Origin: Sphingobacteriaceae bacterium UBA2059
GTDB lineage: Bacteria; Bacteroidota; Bacteroidia; Sphingobacteriales; Sphingobacteriaceae
Direction of reading: 5' to 3'
DNA: 64,000 nt
Assembly (NCBI GenBank): GCA_002332615.1
Contig: DDAL01000008.1
Span: 199,989 to 263,988 of the forward strand
Positions 56,501 through 64,000 of the stretch are shown in pieces. Positions within the stretch are counted from its first letter, which is position 1. Each line of letters starts with the position of its first letter. The notes under the pieces were generated by a model. It saw nothing but the letters and a program-made list of their open reading frames with translations, had not been told where the DNA came from and did no database searches. A program made the position numbers and the translations under genes.

Positions 56501-56667
56501 CCGAAATTGGCGTAGAGGGTAGAAACCTGTGGCTTATAAAAAGCCATGTTCCTCACGTAGACCCTGAACTGAATTTCTTCGGGGCAGGCAGTGTAGGAGA
56601 AGGTGTTGAGTTCAACAGTATTCCTTCTACTCGTTCTTTTGGATTTAACTTAAGGGTGTCATTGTAA
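53551..56667 (+). CDS. SusC/RagA TonB-dependent transporter
   Basis: Complete outer-membrane transporter of 1038 residues. A signal peptide (about 1-21, ending AAQ) is followed by a carboxypeptidase-regulatory-like domain (about 24-105), the plug (about 115-235, with LAGKAAGVRVNSTSG and SMTVLKGAAATALYGSRAKDG) and a barrel ending in SFGFNLRVSL. There is no N-terminal STN domain, so anti-sigma signalling through this protein is unlikely. It pairs with the susD 11 bp downstream. The 270-bp upstream gap holds an imperfect repeat but no clear -7 box. Confidence 0.95.
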   Translation: MKKLLSSLFVLLLFCVSLAAQERTITGTVKDRADGLPLPGVGIKIKGTNMGTQTGANGEFSIRLNKPNAVLVFSYIGYTPQEVATAGKTTLNVLLGNDATSLGEVVVTALGISRQAKSLGYSTTVVGAEELTKARETNVINSLAGKAAGVRVNSTSGTVGGSSKVVIRGVNSLEGSGVLFVVDGMPVNNTTSAGGTTGNNVDYGNRMGDLSSDDIESMTVLKGAAATALYGSRAKDGAIIITTKKGRKNGSFSVDVNSSVRMENPLVLPDYQNEYAQGSYGKYSLKYTNGWGPKIAGQKEKDFTGEEVTLQAYPDNVKDFFDTGISTINNLAFSGGGDNSDYRLSLSLVNEKGIIPKSELKRYNLAINAGRDFSKKLSSRFTGMYSRIEATGRPSQSSNNSNIITSAIFGLPRVVDIEKLKNNFEDKASGSQIFLSTDKTGNNPYWILNYNKNNNDVDRFNSTYTLTYKPLEWISITNNLGADIYTEKRKSFSRKGTAGIMTGQFTNRDIFSREFNNDLLVTIDQDELVKDFKFKLILGNNINDRQSETNTVDASNLTIDQLYTYTNASSKTPTLAYSKKRTVGVFGDFGVNYKDFLFLNVTGRNDWSSTLPLENRSYFYPSVSGGFIFSELIKENYPWLNYGKLRASWASVGSDLTPYQLDYQYSPVATAFLQYVGAATNVFPIGDIPTAFTGPRILPNVSLKPQRQNSFEVGTEMKILQNRVGLDFTYYNTATKDQLIAMDVAISTGYFAKWTNVGLIRNKGIELGLNLIPVKTKDFTWDVDVNFSKNNQKVEKLSEEIKQYSLASGWSGLQIKAKEGESFGLYGSAWRRDEATGKYIIDAKSGLRLAEADKRLGSIYPDWLMGVNTSFNYKGLSLSGLVDIRQGGVFYSGTVSNLRTSGLAIETVDRPDKFIDEGVMLQDGKYVPNTTPVKSMQDYWANVAKTDNTEGNVFDASYVKLREVRLSYVLPETLFKQNKFIKRAEIGVEGRNLWLIKSHVPHVDPELNFFGAGSVGEGVEFNSIPSTRSFGFNLRVSL

Positions 56668-56678
56668 TAAAAGAAATT

Positions 56679-58127
56679 ATGAAACTTAATAAGAAATTAA
56701 TATATGCGTTGGGGCTTCTGGCTCTTATCTCAACGGCATCTTGTAAAAAATATCTGGATATAAATACAAATCCTTATACCGCAACGAAAGTCGATCCGAA
56801 GTTGTTGTTTGGTTATGCAGTAACAGCGTGGGACTTGAATAAGAATAGCGGTGACTTATACATTCCGGTGGGTTTGATGAGCCAGTCAATTGCAAGTGGT
56901 GGCGATTTTGGTTTTGAAAAATCAAACGTTTATGATATTAGCCCTTATGCCCTAGGTAATACCTGGAAAGTGTATTACAGTACTGCTGGTAATAATTTAA
57001 AAACGGCAATACGCCTTGCTGAAGAAAGTGAGCCGGTGCAAAATAATGCTGCTGCCCAATGCAAGATTGTATTGGCTCAGCTCGCTTTTGAAGCAACTAC
57101 TCTGTATGGGGACGTACCTTTTACCGAGGCATGGGATCCGGAAAAGTTTCCTTATCCAAAATATGACAAGCAGGAGGATGTGTTTAATAGTGTACTTAAA
57201 CTATTAGATGAGGCAATGGCTCAAATGGATCCGGCAAGTACCCTGGCCATTAAAGACTATGATGTTTTTTACAAAGGCGATATCCAGAAGTGGACAAAGC
57301 TGGCTAATAGCATTAAGTTAAAGGTATTAATGACGATGGTAGATAAGGCTCCTGCAAAGGCATCGGATATAGCTGCATTGTTAGCAAAGCCGGAAGCTCT
57401 TATGTCTTCTGCAGCCGATACGTGGCGCTATCCGTACTATAATACTACGGATATGGAAAATCCGAAGTTCAGATTGTTGAAAAAGTATACCAATAGTGAG
57501 AACCAGTGGTTCTTTGCTAACAAAACCGTGTTTGATTTTATGGAGGAGAAAGACGATCCCCGTATACCTGCATATTTCAATAAGGGAAATAAAGGGACTT
57601 ATAAAGCAATAGAAACAGAACATTTGGCTGATGCCAGCTATTCTGTGATAGGCGATTATTTCTTCAAGGCGAATACTCCATCGGTTATTATGTCTTATCA
57701 CGAAGTATTGTTTTATCAGTCTGAAGCTTATGCGCGCGGTTTAGGCGTTGCTAAAGACCTAAGCAAAGCCCAGCAGTTATATAAAAGTGCTATTACAGCA
57801 GCAATGTCTTTCTATAAAGTTGATGAGGCAGCTATGAACGATTATGTGGAAAACCGTATGAGTGATTTAACCACAGTTGCTGATCCGGTAAGAGAGATAC
57901 ATATTCAGCAATGGATTGATTATATGGACAGGCCCATTGATGCTTTTCTTCAGTGGAGAAGATCGGGGCCTGAAGGCCAGGAAGTGCCTGCTCTTAAATT
58001 GCCTTTGGATGCAACGACTGGACCGCTGATAAGAAGATTTACCTTATCACCAGAGGAGCTTGCTACTAATCCTAACATTCCCAAGCCCCAACCTACCTAT
58101 CATGATAAAATGTGGTTTGACCTATAG
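56679..58127 (+). CDS. SusD/RagB-type nutrient-binding lipoprotein (SusD-like_2)
   Basis: Partner lipoprotein of the SusC at 53551. The 482-residue protein has a lipobox TASC (Cys22) followed by KKYLDINTNPY, typical of the SusD-like_2 family, which differs from the RagB type at 51775. The two neighbouring SusCD pairs are therefore unlikely to be recent duplicates. Peptides or oligosaccharides are imported by relatives. Confidence 0.92.
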   Translation: MKLNKKLIYALGLLALISTASCKKYLDINTNPYTATKVDPKLLFGYAVTAWDLNKNSGDLYIPVGLMSQSIASGGDFGFEKSNVYDISPYALGNTWKVYYSTAGNNLKTAIRLAEESEPVQNNAAAQCKIVLAQLAFEATTLYGDVPFTEAWDPEKFPYPKYDKQEDVFNSVLKLLDEAMAQMDPASTLAIKDYDVFYKGDIQKWTKLANSIKLKVLMTMVDKAPAKASDIAALLAKPEALMSSAADTWRYPYYNTTDMENPKFRLLKKYTNSENQWFFANKTVFDFMEEKDDPRIPAYFNKGNKGTYKAIETEHLADASYSVIGDYFFKANTPSVIMSYHEVLFYQSEAYARGLGVAKDLSKAQQLYKSAITAAMSFYKVDEAAMNDYVENRMSDLTTVADPVREIHIQQWIDYMDRPIDAFLQWRRSGPEGQEVPALKLPLDATTGPLIRRFTLSPEELATNPNIPKPQPTYHDKMWFDL

Positions 58128-58146
58128 TTAATCAAGCCCTTCCAAA

Positions 58147-58187
58147 GAAAGGCCGCTTCATAAGTGATTATGAGCGGTCTTTTTTAT
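58147..58187 (+). terminator. Rho-independent terminator after the second susD
   Basis: GGCCGCTTCATAA pairs with TTATGAGCGGTC, allowing one bulge, and is followed by six T residues, 20 bp after the susD stop. Confidence 0.82.
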
Positions 58188-58273
58188 GTCCTTTGGTGAG
58201 TATTGAAAGGGCGTTATTCGTTGTGCAAACTAACTGCAACAACATTCATTTTGAGTTAAATTACTTCATCCTG

Positions 58274-59179
58274 CTAACCAAACGATACTTTATTTATCTC
58301 GCCGGCTTCTATGTGTACGGTTCGTCCCATAATGAGGGCATGGTTATCGGCAATGTGGCCGGCAGGGAAGTTATAGCATACAGGAAAGTTGTATTGCTTT
58401 GTGTGTGAGTGGATTATTTCTTCAACAGTTTGGCCAAATGGGGTGTCGCTGTCTTTTACATCACTGAAAGTACCCACTATCATGCCCTTAAGACCTGACA
58501 GCTTGCCGGCGCGCTGCAGCTGCCACATCATGCGGTCAATTGCATACAGGTATTCGCCTACGTCTTCTATAAAAAGTATTTTTCCTTCGAAGTCTGCTTC
58601 GGATACGGAGCCGCCGGTCATGACCAGGAGGGTAAGGTTTCCGCCGGTCAGCGCTGCGCTGGCACGACCCTCATTGCCTCGAAACAGGCTTTTATATTCG
58701 TAGCTGAGGGATTGGCCAAACAGGGCTTTGCGGAGGCTTTGAAGTGAGGGCTTGCTGGCGTCGGGCACGTTGAGTGGCATCTGGCCGTGAATGCTTTCTA
58801 TATTAAAGTTTGCCTGTACATGGCTGTGCAGGAGGGTTATATCGCTGAAGCCGCACAGCCACTTAGGCTTGTCTGTAAAGCGCCGGAAATTAAGCGCATC
58901 GATAATGCGCACCGTGCCGTAGCCGCCGCGGGCTGCAACAATGGCTTTTATTGAGTCGTCATCCAGAAAGGTTTGCATGTCTTGCGTGCGTTGCTCATCG
59001 GTGCCGGCAAACTGGTGCCAGCGGGCGCCGACCGTTTGGCCGGTTACGACTTCCAGACCCCAGGATTGCAGCATGCTGATGGCGCTGTCTATGCTGCCGG
59101 GCAGACTTTTGGCCGGGCAGGTGATGGCAATCTTATCGCCTTTTTGCAGGTAGGGTGGGGTGATCATCATTTTAGCCAT
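58274..59179 (-). CDS. LD-carboxypeptidase (peptidase S66 family)
   Basis: A 301-residue serine peptidase of the LdcA/MccF family, which trims murein tetrapeptides during cell-wall recycling or, in MccF, detoxifies microcin C. The nucleophile Ser112 lies in GFSDIT, the ARGGYG motif in 83-88 contributes to the oxyanion hole, and the His of the triad is in FPAGHIADNH near residue 276. No signal peptide, so it acts in the cytosol. Murein recycling is the more likely role. Confidence 0.9.
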   Translation of the reverse strand: MAKMMITPPYLQKGDKIAITCPAKSLPGSIDSAISMLQSWGLEVVTGQTVGARWHQFAGTDEQRTQDMQTFLDDDSIKAIVAARGGYGTVRIIDALNFRRFTDKPKWLCGFSDITLLHSHVQANFNIESIHGQMPLNVPDASKPSLQSLRKALFGQSLSYEYKSLFRGNEGRASAALTGGNLTLLVMTGGSVSEADFEGKILFIEDVGEYLYAIDRMMWQLQRAGKLSGLKGMIVGTFSDVKDSDTPFGQTVEEIIHSHTKQYNFPVCYNFPAGHIADNHALIMGRTVHIEAGEINKVSFG

Positions 59180-59217
59180 GAATTTAAGAGTAAAAAACGT
59201 ATTTACGTATCTATGAT

Positions 59218-59225
59218 TATCTTTG
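59218..59225 (+). promoter_or_regulatory. metG promoter, -7 box TATCTTTG
   Basis: Perfect -7 consensus 24 bases before the ATG at 59250. It covers the in-frame TTG at 59223, which excludes the longer reading of metG. Confidence 0.6.
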
Positions 59226-59249
59226 CTGACTTATAAATGTGTGTTACAG

Positions 59250-61337
59250 ATGTCTGATATCGATCAATTTAAACGGTTTACTGTTACTTCTGCCTTGCCT
59301 TATGCGAATGGCCCGCTGCATATTGGCCACCTGGCCGGTGCTTATATTCCGGCTGATATTTTTGTGCGCCACCTGCGTCTGCGTAAAAAGGATGTGGTTT
59401 ATATTTGCGGCTCGGATGAACATGGGGCTGCTATAACTATTAAGGCGAAGAAGGAGGGTACTACGCCGCAGCAAATTATTGATAAATACCACAATCAGAT
59501 TAAAAATAGCTTTGCTGATTTTGGTATCTCCTTTGACATTTATCACCGCACTTCTTCGCCCATTCATCATGATCTTTCTAAGGAGTTCTTTTTAAACTTG
59601 TATGAAAAGGGGGAGTTTATAGAGAAAGAGTCTGAACAGTATTACGATGAGGAGTATGATCAGTTTCTGGCCGATCGCTATATAACGGGTACTTGTCCGC
59701 ATTGCAAAAGTGAGGGGGCCTACGGCGATCAGTGTGAAAAATGTGGTACGTCGCTCAACCCTACGGATTTAATTGATCCTAAGTCGACCCTGAGCGGCAA
59801 GGCTCCGGTATTGCGCACGACCACGCACTGGTACCTGCCGCTGGATAAGTACCAGCCATGGCTCGAAGAATGGCTTATACAGGATAAGAAGAATAAGTGG
59901 AAGACCAATGTGATGGGTCAGTGTGGTTCCTGGCTTAAATCGGGCCTGCAGCCGCGTTCTATGACGCGCGACCTGGACTGGGGGGTGGATGTTCCGCTGG
60001 AAGAGGCTAAGGGCAAGAAGCTCTATGTGTGGCTGGATGCCCCGATCGGGTATATTTCGGCTACAAAGCAGTGGGCTGCAGACAATGGAAAGGACTGGCA
60101 GCTTTACTGGAAGAAACAGGAAAAGGAGGCGGATGATGCCTGCCTGATTCACTTTATCGGTAAGGATAATATTGTTTTTCACTGTATTACGTTTCCTTCT
60201 ATCCTGCATGCTCATGGCGAATATATTCTGCCGCAGAATGTGCCTGCTAATGAGTTTCTGAACCTGGAGGGCGATAAACTTTCTACTTCCCGCAATCATG
60301 CGGTGTGGCTACATGAATACCTGGAGGAGTTTCCGGGGAAACAGGATGAGCTGCGCTATGTGCTTACTTCTATATTGCCCGAAACATCGGATAGTGAGTT
60401 TACCTGGAAAGATTACCAGGCCCGTGTGAATAATGAACTGGTGGCTATACTGGGCAATTTTGTAAACCGGGTGATGATATTGATGCATAAGTACTTTGAT
60501 GGCGAACTGAAGGGCAGCACCGTGCTTAGGGATGCTCATCTGCAGGAGTACATTGAGCGTGCTTATGGCTCTGTGGCTAAGAGTATTGAAAGTTATCGCT
60601 TTCGCGAAGCACTGGGCGAGTTAATGGATGTGGCCCGCACCGGCAATAAGTATCTTACGGATAAGGAGCCCTGGAAAACGTTTAAGAATGATCCGGAGGC
60701 TACCCGCGAGGTGCTGCACAATTGCCTGCACATCATAGCTCACCTTGCCCGGCTGGCTCAGCCTTTTCTCCCGAATGCGTCTAAAAAGATGTTTTCAATG
60801 CTGAATGTCGGGTTTGACTATGCTGCTTATGAGGATGCTGTGTTCTTTGCTGAAGGTCATAAGCTGGCTAAAGCAGAACTTTTGTTTGAAAAGGTGGAAG
60901 ATGCCGTGATTGAGAAACAGCTTGAAAAGCTTAGCAATAAAGCAGTGCCTGCTCTTGCGTCGGCAGATGCTGCCAACGCTGTTGTTCAGATGCCTGTTGA
61001 GCCGGCCAAGGCAAATATATCCTTTGACCAGTTTGAGGGAATGGACATACGCGTGGGTACCATACTCGAAGCAGAGAAGGTTGCCAAGACGAAGAAGTTG
61101 CTTAAACTTAAGGTTGATACCGGCATTGATCAGCGTACGGTAGTGTCCGGCATTGCCGAACACTTTGACCCTGCACACATCATCGGTCGCCAGGTAAGTA
61201 TCCTGGTAAACCTGGAACCCCGGGAGATAAAAGGAATCCTTTCACAAGGAATGATTTTAATGACTGAAAATTCGGATGGAAAGCTTAATTTTGTAGCACC
61301 TGCAGAAGCCGCCCCCAACGGCAGCATCATCAGGTAA
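59250..61337 (+). CDS. metG: Methionine-tRNA ligase
   Basis: Charges tRNA-Met. The 695-residue protein has the HIGH motif (HIGHLAGAY), a zinc knuckle CPHC/CEKC, the KMSKS-equivalent KLSTS, the anticodon-binding helical domain and a C-terminal Trbp111/EMAPII-type tRNA-binding domain (about 590-695) that makes the enzyme dimeric. The ATG at 59250 is supported by the promoter position. A tRNA-Arg gene starts 6 bp after the stop, so the two may share a primary transcript. Confidence 0.97.
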   Translation: MSDIDQFKRFTVTSALPYANGPLHIGHLAGAYIPADIFVRHLRLRKKDVVYICGSDEHGAAITIKAKKEGTTPQQIIDKYHNQIKNSFADFGISFDIYHRTSSPIHHDLSKEFFLNLYEKGEFIEKESEQYYDEEYDQFLADRYITGTCPHCKSEGAYGDQCEKCGTSLNPTDLIDPKSTLSGKAPVLRTTTHWYLPLDKYQPWLEEWLIQDKKNKWKTNVMGQCGSWLKSGLQPRSMTRDLDWGVDVPLEEAKGKKLYVWLDAPIGYISATKQWAADNGKDWQLYWKKQEKEADDACLIHFIGKDNIVFHCITFPSILHAHGEYILPQNVPANEFLNLEGDKLSTSRNHAVWLHEYLEEFPGKQDELRYVLTSILPETSDSEFTWKDYQARVNNELVAILGNFVNRVMILMHKYFDGELKGSTVLRDAHLQEYIERAYGSVAKSIESYRFREALGELMDVARTGNKYLTDKEPWKTFKNDPEATREVLHNCLHIIAHLARLAQPFLPNASKKMFSMLNVGFDYAAYEDAVFFAEGHKLAKAELLFEKVEDAVIEKQLEKLSNKAVPALASADAANAVVQMPVEPAKANISFDQFEGMDIRVGTILEAEKVAKTKKLLKLKVDTGIDQRTVVSGIAEHFDPAHIIGRQVSILVNLEPREIKGILSQGMILMTENSDGKLNFVAPAEAAPNGSIIR

Positions 61338-61343
61338 ACCAAT

Positions 61344-61415
61344 GGCCCTGTAGTTCAACGGATAGAATAGAAGTTTCCTAAACTTTAGATATGGGTTCGA
61401 TTCCCGTCGGGGCTA
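61344..61415 (+). tRNA. tRNA-Arg (anticodon CCT)
   Basis: A 72-base cloverleaf: acceptor GGCCCTG with CGGGGCT, anticodon stem GAAGT/ACTTT with loop TTCCTAA (anticodon CCT), T-arm ATGGG/CCCGT with TTCGATT, discriminator A. The first acceptor pair is G-U, which is unusual but tolerated. No CCA is encoded. It decodes AGG. Confidence 0.93.
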
Positions 61416-61419
61416 CGTG

Positions 61420-61462
61420 AACAGGAAAAGTGATTATTACTATCGTTTTTCCTGTTTTCATT
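61420..61462 (+). terminator. Hairpin terminator after tRNA-Arg
   Basis: AACAGGAAAA (61420-61429) and TTTTCCTGTT (61447-61456) pair perfectly around a 17-base loop, followed by a T-rich stretch. Position right after the tRNA suggests it ends the metG-tRNA transcript. Confidence 0.65.
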
Positions 61463-61895
61463 TTGGGGTAATTCGTTGTTTAGCTGATTTAGTGTAGGAT
61501 TAAGCACAATGTTATGGCCGCGATAGACTCGTTTTATAATTAGCTGCAAAACCAGCTTCCTGTCGAATTTATTTACCACCTTTTCTGTACGATGTGCTTC
61601 CCTCGTGTTTTGGAACCTGTCTATTTGTTCGATAATACGAGTGCTCCATAGAGGTTGAAAACACTTAACATTGGATATATCAATAGTCGTATAAAATTTT
61701 CTTTCTATTGTTTTAATGCTTCTAACTCTTTACTAAAACGATTAAAAAGCTTAATATTGATTTATATTTAAAAACTCGGGATACATTATAGATGCTTTCT
61801 GGCAGGTTCATATAAGAAACCGACTGATTATGATATCAAGGGCATCTATTTGGAAACGATAATAGGTAGGAGTTTTATTCGCTAACCATATTACT
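61463..61895. other. AT-rich intergenic region between tRNA-Arg and the GH2 gene
   Basis: About 430 bp without a supported gene. A minus-strand frame is open from about 61727 to 61385 but has no ATG, GTG or TTG before 61579 and its end reads through the tRNA. It may be the remnant of a gene. No integrase fragment or duplicate of the tRNA 3' end was recognised. Confidence 0.5.
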
Positions 61896-64000
61896 ATGAA
61901 GTCAAAAATAATACTACTCAGTCTTTTTTTGGTAGTACTGCTCTATCCGGCCGATTCTAAGGCCCAGGCTTTTCAAACAGGTGTATATTATAAGCTAGTC
62001 AGCAGCACAGGACTTGCAGCTGATACAAAGGGGTTTAATGGAAGCAATGCCACAATTTCTCTTTCGACTGAAGATATAAAAAGTGTAACTCAGGTTTGGT
62101 TATTCTCATCCTTAGGTAACGGATACTTTTCCGTTACTACGCCAGACGGCTTTAAAAGCATTGACAATGGCAATAAAGCGATAGCTCCGGGAAACGCTGT
62201 GGTTTTATGGGATAAAGACGAACATAACAATAATCAGCAATGGCAATTTACAAAGAAAGCAAACGGAAAATATATCATTACTTCTAAAGCCAGCGGATTT
62301 AACTTAAGCATTTTTGGCAATTCGGGCGACGTTAAATTGGCTCAAGTCCCTGCGAATAACCATGATGTAAGGCAAGAATGGGAAATAATAGAGTCAAATG
62401 TTAAAGTACAAGCTGTAAAAAAAAGAGGGGATACGGAATGGGAAAACGAATCTATTTTCGGGGTGAACAAAGAGGCTGCACACGTGCCCTATATTCCGTT
62501 CCCATCTATTGAAAGTTTAAAGAAAGATCCGACATTTTTACAGCCTTGGGCAAGACCTAGTTCTTCTATGTATCAACTGTTAAACGGAAATTGGAAGTTT
62601 CGCTGGGTAAAGCAGCCCTCCGAGAGACCTCTTCATTTTTACGAACCCGGCTTCGATGTTTCTGCCTGGAAAGAAATCCCTGTTCCTTCGAATTGGGAAA
62701 TGCATGGTTACGGAACCCCTATTTACACAAACATCACCTATCCCTTTCGCAATAACCCTCCCTTTATTCAAAGCGAAAAGGGCTACACTAATGAGATAGA
62801 ACCCAATCCTGTAGGTTCTTACCGACGCGACTTTACCATTCCTGATAATTGGAATGATAAGGAAATATTTCTACGCTTTGATGGCGCATACAGCGGGATA
62901 TATGTCTGGCTAAATGGAGAAAAGGTCGGATATAGCGAAGGAGCGAACAACATAGCGGAGTTTAACGTTACCAAATACGCAAAAACCGGTGTAAACACAC
63001 TCGCTGTTGAGGTTTACAGATGGACTGATGCAAGTTACATCGAAGATCAGGACATGTTTAGATTAAGCGGCATCCATAGAGATGTGGCAATCTACGCAGT
63101 TCCTAAAACCCACATCAGAGATTATTATCTGAAAGCAGATTTTGCTAATGACGGTTTTTCCTCTTCTATACTTAAACTTAAAGCTCATATTAGAAATTTA
63201 GAAAACAAGCCGTCTAAAACTTCTTACCTACATATTTCTATTTTAGATAAAAATGGTAATGAAGTATTAAACCATAAGCAGTCAGTCGCGCCGATAGCAA
63301 AAAGCAGTGAACGGGTTTTAAATTTAAATCGAGTAATAAAAAATCCTTCCCTATGGTCAGCGGAAACACCTGTACTTTATACCGCAATTTTGTCATTACA
63401 GAATAAAGAGGGGGTGGTTCAGGAAGTAATATCTACAAGATTCGGGTTCCGTAAAGTTGAAGTTAAGAACAAGAGAATTTATGTAAATGGGAAACAGGTC
63501 TTCTTTAAAGGCGTGAACCGTCATGATATTCATCCTGAAAACGGTAAAGCTGTTCCTGTAGAATCTATGATTCAGGATATTAAATTGATGAAACAGGCTA
63601 ACGTTAATACCATACGGACCAGCCACTACCCGAATGACATAAAGATGTATGCCATGTTTGATTATTATGGTTTATATACGATGTCTGAAGCAGATCTTGA
63701 ATGCCACGGCAATCACTCCATTAGTAGAATGCCAAACTGGATTCCTGCTTTCGTAGACCGTAACGTTAGAAATATTGAGGAGCACAAAAATCATCCGTCT
63801 ATATTTTCCTGGTCCATGGGTAATGAATGTGGCTCGGGGAGTAATTTCGATATTGTTTACAAAGAAATTAAAAAAATAGATAGCAACTTCATTGTTCACT
63901 ACGAAGGAAAAAATAACGCCGCGGATATGGATTCAAGAATGTATCCCTCTGTTGCAAGTATGATAGCAACAGATAAGGAAGATACGGATAGGCCTTTTTT
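61896..64000 (+). CDS. GH2 beta-galactosidase with N-terminal ricin-type domain, 3' end outside window
   Basis: Predicted secreted glycosidase. A signal peptide (about 1-24, ending SKA) is followed by a ricin-type beta-trefoil lectin domain (about 28-165) with three QxW motifs (QVW, QQW, QEW). Then comes the LacZ-type GH2 sequence: sugar-binding jelly roll (about 200-370), Ig-like domain and TIM barrel. Both GH2 signatures are present: NTIRTSHYPNDIKMY near 570 and HKNHPSIFSWSMGNE with the acid/base Glu644. The nucleophile lies beyond the edge. Only about 701 codons are inside. First accessory-type gene after the tRNA-Arg. Confidence 0.93.
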   Translation, partial: MKSKIILLSLFLVVLLYPADSKAQAFQTGVYYKLVSSTGLAADTKGFNGSNATISLSTEDIKSVTQVWLFSSLGNGYFSVTTPDGFKSIDNGNKAIAPGNAVVLWDKDEHNNNQQWQFTKKANGKYIITSKASGFNLSIFGNSGDVKLAQVPANNHDVRQEWEIIESNVKVQAVKKRGDTEWENESIFGVNKEAAHVPYIPFPSIESLKKDPTFLQPWARPSSSMYQLLNGNWKFRWVKQPSERPLHFYEPGFDVSAWKEIPVPSNWEMHGYGTPIYTNITYPFRNNPPFIQSEKGYTNEIEPNPVGSYRRDFTIPDNWNDKEIFLRFDGAYSGIYVWLNGEKVGYSEGANNIAEFNVTKYAKTGVNTLAVEVYRWTDASYIEDQDMFRLSGIHRDVAIYAVPKTHIRDYYLKADFANDGFSSSILKLKAHIRNLENKPSKTSYLHISILDKNGNEVLNHKQSVAPIAKSSERVLNLNRVIKNPSLWSAETPVLYTAILSLQNKEGVVQEVISTRFGFRKVEVKNKRIYVNGKQVFFKGVNRHDIHPENGKAVPVESMIQDIKLMKQANVNTIRTSHYPNDIKMYAMFDYYGLYTMSEADLECHGNHSISRMPNWIPAFVDRNVRNIEEHKNHPSIFSWSMGNECGSGSNFDIVYKEIKKIDSNFIVHYEGKNNAADMDSRMYPSVASMIATDKEDTDRPF

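Noticed and set aside
58193..58408. 71-codon plus-strand frame overlapping the LD-carboxypeptidase 3' end
   Set aside because: Antisense to a well-supported gene, starts inside the upstream terminator region, no domain.
61385..61579. 64-codon minus-strand GTG frame ending in the tRNA
   Set aside because: Its C-terminal codons are the antisense of tRNA-Arg, a common artefact, and it lacks a standard start; kept only as a possible remnant in the findings.
1..64000. CRISPR arrays, insertion sequences, prophage or toxin-antitoxin modules
   Set aside because: No regularly spaced repeats, transposase, integrase or phage gene was found in reading both strands.

Overview
The window looks like a chromosome segment from a member of the Bacteroidota, most likely the Sphingobacteriaceae (Pedobacter-like). 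The evidence is two SusC/SusD outer-membrane pairs, an IPExxxVDY-family gene, a PadR/PspC pair, GTP-type PEP carboxykinase, a B12-dependent ribonucleotide reductase, and at least ten genes preceded by the Bacteroidota -7 box TAnnTTTG. Most of the DNA is densely packed housekeeping sequence. No insertion sequence, prophage or CRISPR array was seen.

Layout. 0-7.3 kb: nrdJ (runs off the left edge), pckG and an AspT/YidE-type exchanger. 7.4-11.7 kb: pyk and the IPExxxVDY gene, divergent from acpP-fabF-rnc. 11.7-14.2 kb: an MlaE-MlaF-MlaD lipid transport operon. 14.4-19.8 kb: a radical SAM protein, then a minus-strand run of zinc-ribbon, Nif3-like and four small membrane proteins plus an EamA-type exporter. 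20.1-28.1 kb: mfd, a minus-strand group (CPBP protease, DUF2007, cdsA, a TonB-domain protein), dusB and apaG. 28.2-34.4 kb: a GH27 alpha-galactosidase, a YugP-type zinc peptidase, rmuC, and nadA-thiL. 34.4-34.8 kb: an AT-rich intergenic region with DnaA-box-like sequences. 34.8-48.7 kb: nadB, tRNA-Gly(CCC), a gamma carbonic anhydrase, an Ig-like lipoprotein, mnmG, an ABC-F ATPase, ybeY, an assimilatory sulfate module (cysH-cysD-cysN), pspC and padR. 48.8-58.1 kb: two susCD pairs, the first with a truncated susC. 58.3-64 kb: an LD-carboxypeptidase, metG, tRNA-Arg(CCT) and the 5' part of a ricin-domain GH2 beta-galactosidase.

How the genes work together. cysD/cysN make APS and cysH, which has the four iron-sulfur cysteines of APS reductases, reduces it, so no APS kinase is needed. 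nadB and nadA are divergent and supply quinolinate for NAD. The SusCD pairs import oligomers or peptides, and the GH27 and GH2 enzymes would cleave galactosides, although none of these genes is operon-linked.

Most notable: (1) two perfect 14-bp parS-type palindromes 23 bp apart just upstream of mnmG; (2) the nadA-nadB intergenic region, which carries DnaA-box-like sequences and lies where the plus-strand G/C bias changes sign by hand count, making it a candidate replication origin about 6 kb from the parS pair; (3) a susC whose homologous frame begins abruptly at 48836 inside its N-terminal domain, with no signal peptide; (4) a perfect 16-bp inverted repeat in the non-coding stretch between pspC and cysH. 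The origin assignment is inference and one piece of evidence (the skew of the first 10 kb) does not fit it simply.
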